Origin: Stomorhina lunata
Lineage: Eukaryota > Arthropoda > Insecta > Diptera > Rhiniidae
Length of the DNA stretch: 64,000 nucleotides
Assembly: GCA_933228675.1 (NCBI GenBank)
Contig: OW121743.1
Coordinates: 80,176,363 to 80,240,362, forward strand
Reading direction: 5' to 3'
The notes beneath the pieces were generated by a model. That model made no database searches, was not told where the DNA came from, and was given only the letters and a program-made list of their open reading frames with translations. Each line of letters starts with the position of its first letter. Within the stretch, counting starts at the first letter, position 1. This document shows positions 59,000 to 64,000 of this stretch, piece after piece. The position numbers were made by a program, and so were the translations under genes.

Positions 59000-61900
59000 T
59001 TTTAAAAATTTGAAAAAATTCAAATTTTTTTGAAGAATTAAAAAAAAAAATTATTTTTATAGAAAATTTCTAAAAAAAAATATATAATTTTTATAAGAAA
59101 TTTTCTAAAAATTTGTTTTTTTTTTTAGAAAAATTTTCAAAAATTTATTTTTTGAAGAGGAAATTTTTCAAAAATTTCCTGTCTTTATAGACAATTTTTC
59201 GAAAATTTCCTGTTTTTATGGGAAATTTTTCAAAATTTTCCAGTTTTAATAGGAAAATTTTCCAGTTTTTGTACGAAATTTTTCAAAAATTTCCTTTTTT
59301 TTATAGGAAATTTTTAAAAAATTTCCTATTCTTACGGGACATTTTTAAAAAATTTCATGTTTTTTATTGGTAATTTTTGAAAAAATTCTTATTTTCTAAG
59401 AAAATTTTCAAAAAATTTCCTATTTTGATAGGAACATTTTCAAAAATTTCCTATTTTTAAAGGAAATTTTCAAAAAATTTTTAATTTTATAGAAAAATTT
59501 TTTAACATTTTTATTGAATTTTTTTTAATTCTTAATTTTACAGAATTTTTTTTTTATTGTAATAGGAAGTTTTTCAAATTTTCTTAGTTTGATAGAAAAT
59601 TTTTCAAAAAATTATTTTTTTTCCTTTTTTTTTTTTTAGAGATTTTCAAGAAATTCTTGTTTTTGTAGGAAATTTTCTAAAAATTTCTTATTTTTATAAG
59701 AAAATTTCAAAAATTTATTTTTTTCATTGAAAATTTTTCAAAAATTTCTTATTTTTATAGGAAAATTTTCAAAAATTCCTTATTTTATAGGAAATTTTTC
59801 GAAAAAATTTTATTTTTATAAATAAGTTATCAAAAATTTATTTCTATAGGAAATTTTTTTAAATTTTTCAAAAATTTACTTTAGGAAAATTTTTCAAAAA
59901 TTTCTTTTAGAAAAATTTTCCACAAATTTCTTATCTTAAAAGGAATTTTTTTTAAAAATTTCTTATTTTAAAAGGAATTTTTTTAAAAATTTCTTATTTT
60001 TATTTTCAATAATTTCTTATTTTTTCAAACATTTTTAAAAAATTTCTTATTTTTTTGGTAAATTTTTCAAAATTTGCTTAATATTTTTAGGAAATATTCA
60101 AAAATTTCTTATACTTTTTTTAGGAAATTTTAAAAAATTTCCTATTTTTTTTTAGAAAATTTATATAAAATTTCTAATTTATATAGGAAAAATTTCAAAA
60201 ATTTCTTATTTTAATAGGAAATTTTTCGAAAATTTCTTATTTTGCATAGAAAATTTTTCAAAAATTTCATTTTTTATAGAAAATTTTTTTTCTTTTTTTA
60301 TTGGAAAATTTTTAAAAAGTTCTTATTTTTATAGGACATTTTTCACAAAGTTCTTATTTTTATAGGAACTTTTTCAAAAATTTCCTATTTTTATAGGAAA
60401 CTTTTAAAAAATTTCCTATTTTTACAAATTTCTAATTTTTATAGGAAATGTTTTAAAAATTTCCTAATTTTGTAAGAAATTTTTGAAACATTTCTTATTT
60501 TTATTGGTAAATTTTCAAAAATTTCGTATTTTTATAGAAAATTTTTCAAAAAAATGTTTATTTTTATAGGAAATTTTTCAAAAATTTTCTATTTATATAG
60601 GAAATTTTTCAAAAATTTTCTATTTTTATAAGAAATTTTTCAAAAATTTTCTATTTTTATAGGAAATTTTTCAAAAATTTTCTATTTTTATAGGAAATTT
60701 TTCAAAAATTTTCTATTTTTATAGGAAATTTTTCAAAAATTTCATATTTTTATAAGAAATTTTTAAAAAATTTCATATTTTTATAAGAAATTTTTGAAAC
60801 ATTTCCTATTTTTATACGAAATTTTTCAAAAATTTCCTATTTTTATACGAAATTTTTCAACAATTTCCTATTTTTATAGGAAATTTTAGAAAAATTTCCT
60901 ATTGTTATAATAAATTTTTCAAAAATTTCTTATTTTTATAGAAAAATTTTCTAAAATATAGAAAATTATCCAAAAATTTAATTTTTCTATAGGAAATTTT
61001 TCAAAAATTTCTTATTTGTATAGGAAATTTTTAAAAAATTTCCTATTTTTATAAGAAATTTTTCAAAAATTTATTTCCTATTTTTATAAGAAATTTTTCA
61101 AAAATTTCCTATTTTTATAAGAAATTTGTCAAAAATTTCCTATTTTTATAAGAAATTTTTTAAAAATTTTCTATTTTTTTCTAAGAAATTTTTCAAAAAT
61201 TTCTTATTTTTATAAGAAATTTTTCAAAAATTTTCTATTTTTATAAGAAATTTTTCAAAAATTTCCTAATTTTATAAGAAAGCTTTCAAAAATTTCCTAT
61301 TTTTATAAGAAATTTTTCAAAAATATCCTATTTTTATAAGAAATTTTTCAAAAATTTTCTTTTTTTATAAGAAATTTTTCAAAAATTTCCTATTTTTATA
61401 AGAAATTTTTCAAAAATTTCCTATTTTTATAAGAAAATTTTTAAAAAATTCCTATTTTTTAAGACATTTTTCAAAAAATTCCCATTTTTATAAGAAATTT
61501 TTCAAAAATTTCCTCGTTTTATAAAGAAATTTTTAAAAATTTCATATTTTTATAAGAAATTTTTTAAAACTATCTTTCTTAAGTAGGGAATTTTTCAAAA
61601 ATTTCTTATTTTTATAGGAAATTTTTCAAAAATTTCTTATTTTTATAGGAAATTTTTCAAAAATTTCTTATTTTTATAGGAAATTTTTCAAAAATTTCTT
61701 ATTTTTATAGGAAATTTTTCAAAAATTTCTTATTTTTATAGGAAATTTTTCAAAAATTTCTTATTTTAATAGAAAATTTTTTAAAAATTTCTTATTTTTT
61801 TAGTAAACTTTTCAAAAATTTCTTATTTTTATAGGAAATTTTTCAAAAATTTCTTATTTTTATAGGAAATTTTTCAAAAATTTCTTATTTTTATAGGAAA

Positions 61901-62710
61901 TTTTTCAAAAATTTCTTATTTTTGTAGGAAATTTTTTAAAAATTTCTTATTTTTATAGGAAATTTTTCAAAAATTTCTTATTTTTATAAGAAATTTCTTA
62001 AAAATTTCTTGTTTTTATAGGAAATTTTTAAAAAATTTCTTATTTTTATGGGAAATTTTTAATAAATTTCTTATTTTAATATGAAATTTTTTACAAATTT
62101 CTTATTTTTATTGGAAATTTTTCAAAAATTTCTTATTTTTATAGGAAATTTTTCAAAAATTTCTTATTTTTATAGGAAATTATTCAAAAATTTCAAACTT
62201 TTTTAATGATTTTTTTGTAATTACTTATTTATTTTTTAGAAAAATTTTTAAGCATTTTTTTTAATGGATTTTTTTTTTAAATTTCTTATTTGTGTAAAAA
62301 TATCTTATTTTTCTTGGAAATTTAAAAAAATTTTTTTAGAGAAAATTTTTTAAAAATTTCTTATCTCAGTAGGACAGTTTTTACAAAATTTTTTTGTTGT
62401 TATAGGAAATTTTTTCAAAATTTGTTATTTTTATAGGAAATTTTTCAATATTTTCTTATTTTGATAGGTAATTTTTGAAAAATTTAATTTTTAGGAAAAT
62501 TTAAAAAAATTTGTTATTTTAATAGGAAATTTTTCAAAGATTTCTAATTTTTATAGGAAATTTTTCAAAAATTTCTTATTTTTATAATAATTTTTTCAAA
62601 ACATTTTTAATTTTTGTAGGAATTTTTTTCAAAAATTTCTTATTTTTATAGGAAATTTTTCTAAGATTTGTTATTTTTATAGGAAATTTTTGAAAAAAAT
62701 CTTTTTTACA
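59000..62710 (+). repeat. 31-bp satellite array, forward, longest
   Basis: About 115 copies of the 31-bp unit. Local homogeneous patches carry different variants: TTTTCTATTTTTATAGG at 60590-60730, TTTCCTATTTTTATAAG at about 61090-61440, and TTTCTTATTTTTATAGG at 61600-61990. This shows independent local amplifications. The array would lie in the intron of the Gly-rich gene. Confidence 0.95.
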
Positions 62711-63824
62711 GAAAAATTTTGTTCTTTGTATTTCTAAACTTTTCAGAAATCACCCCTTTTTCAATTATTTCTCGACTACGAGTAACTTCATCATGAACAT
62801 TTAACTCAATTTCAATTCTATACTTTTTAAAGTTTTTTTTCCTTAATAACTAATAGTTTATTTAAACATTTTTGAATGTTTTTTTGTTTAATACTACTCG
62901 TGGTATTTTCAAATACTGTTTAAGTTTTTATCTATATGTTATTATTTTTTTTTCTGAATTAAGTTTAACTTATTTGTTGCTATTATCATAAAATATTTAT
63001 TCTTAAAGTATCAAAAAAACTTATAGTTTTATTTTCATTTTAATAAATATTAAGTCTTATAAATTTTGGTTTATTTTAAATATTTTGCAAATACTTTATA
63101 TATTTACAATAAAATTTAAAAAATTAATTTTTTTCTAAAATTTTTTAATTTGTTCCATATTGCGACTGACTACATTTTACTACCAATTTCTTAAAATTTA
63201 TAATAATTCAAATACTCGTAATCAAAAATAAAACTGAACACATTTGTTGTTATTGTTTTGTTAAAAAACTATTTAGCAGTGTTTGTTAATTATTTGTTGT
63301 TTTGTTGTTGTTGTTGTTAATAAACCCTGTTAATGTTAAATATTAATTGCAGTTTAGTTTTCCTTTTTTAAATTGTTAGTAACATTTTTGTATGTTTTTT
63401 TCTTTTGGTTTCATTTGTTAAAATGCTTTTTTGTCATATTTAAATTTTTTAAATATTTTTTTTTGTTGTTTTTGTTATTTACATATTTATTATGATAATG
63501 TTTAAAATGAAAATTAATACATGTATTAATTTGTATTATTAATTGTATGCATAATATTTTGTATTATTTGTTAATTGCACCAAATGAAAATTATGTCTTT
63601 AATGTTAATGAAATGGATGTCTTTTTTTAATTTATTTTATTAAAATTCATTGCTAACGGACGGATATTTACAAAAATTATTTTACTTAGTTTTTGTGAAA
63701 ATTAATGAAATTTTATGCAAAATTATTTTTTTCTGAAATTTTTTCTTTTACTTGTTCCAACCTGATAAAAATCAAAGTAATCATTCAAAAAAGTTTTCAA
63801 TTTGTCGACAATTTTAGAACTTAA
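62711..63824. other. AT-rich spacer, no gene seen
   Basis: Extremely AT-rich unique sequence with T-runs and TTGTTG tracts near 63240 and 63296-63320. No exon, RNA gene or mobile element can be supported. Confidence 0.45.
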
Positions 63825-64000
63825 ATAAAAATAAGAAATTTTTTAAAAATTTCCAATTGAAATTAGAAAATTTTAATAAAAATAAGATTTTTTTTTAAAT
63901 TTTCTATAAAAATAAAATTTTTTAAAAAATTTCCTATAAAAATAAATTTTTTCAAAAATTTTCTATAAAATAAAAAATTGAAAGAAATTAATTTTAGTTG
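63825..64000 (-). repeat. 31-bp satellite array, reverse, cut by window end
   Basis: Five to six diverged reverse units (AATAAGAAATTTTTTAAAAA, TTCTATAAAAATAAA) reach the right edge of the window. The array probably continues beyond it. Confidence 0.85.

Overview
The window looks like a piece of a higher-dipteran (fly) genome. It is very AT-rich, has spliced genes with GTAAGT donors, fly-type transposable elements and long tandem arrays, and shows no operons, ribosome binding sites or bacterial genes. Calyptrate flies would fit, but I cannot name the species. Only two protein-coding genes are well supported, both on the minus strand and both incomplete here.

Gene 1 is a stargazin-like (claudin/CACNG family) membrane protein. 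Exon 1 (45495-46618) encodes a ~360-residue Gln/Asn/Ser/Thr-rich N-terminal extension and the start of TM1. Exon 2 (21789-21964) completes TM1 and carries the W...LWxxC part of the first extracellular loop. Splice phases match across a 23.5 kb intron. The remaining exons were not found and probably lie left of the window. Gene 2 is the 3' terminal exon (57695 to about 58671) of an unrecognised Gly/Ser-rich protein whose upstream exons lie right of the window. A possible third gene is a 44-codon terminal exon at 14771-14905 (minus).

About half the window is one 31-bp AT-rich satellite in many arrays of both orientations. Forward: 7.97-9.23, 15.45-18.06, 19.2-21.4, 26.7-29.9, 44.3-45.2 and 59.0-62.7 kb. 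Reverse: 12.0-14.45, 22.8-24.6, 38.6-41.6, 42.95-44.2 and 63.8-64.0 kb. The monomer consists of two abutting palindromes. Related arrays occur at 24.6-25.7 kb (31 bp) and 49.7-50.3 kb (29 bp). Other tandem repeats are a 38-bp foldback pair (0.8-1.7 kb), a 19-bp repeat at both 2.1-2.9 and 47.8-48.2 kb, a GTCT microsatellite (6.5-7.1 kb) and a 12-bp array (9.2-9.9 kb).

Mobile elements: a young Ty3/gypsy-type LTR retrotransposon (30013-35389, TATA target duplication, two differences between 368-bp LTRs) with a SAP-like domain at the Gag N-terminus, an in-frame loss of nearly all RT-RNase H, and a stop codon inside integrase; a Helitron-like element (36644-38177) with an internal 132-bp repeat; a hAT-type non-autonomous element (55535-56646) with a perfect 8-bp target duplication and a paralogous empty site nearby; a foldback-type inverted pair (48575-49177); and a Penelope-like remnant with a hammerhead-like core (about 4948-5000).

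The large intron of gene 1 holds the LTR element, the Helitron and inversely oriented satellite arrays. Its pre-mRNA could therefore fold extensively. No tRNA, rRNA or other confident RNA gene was seen.
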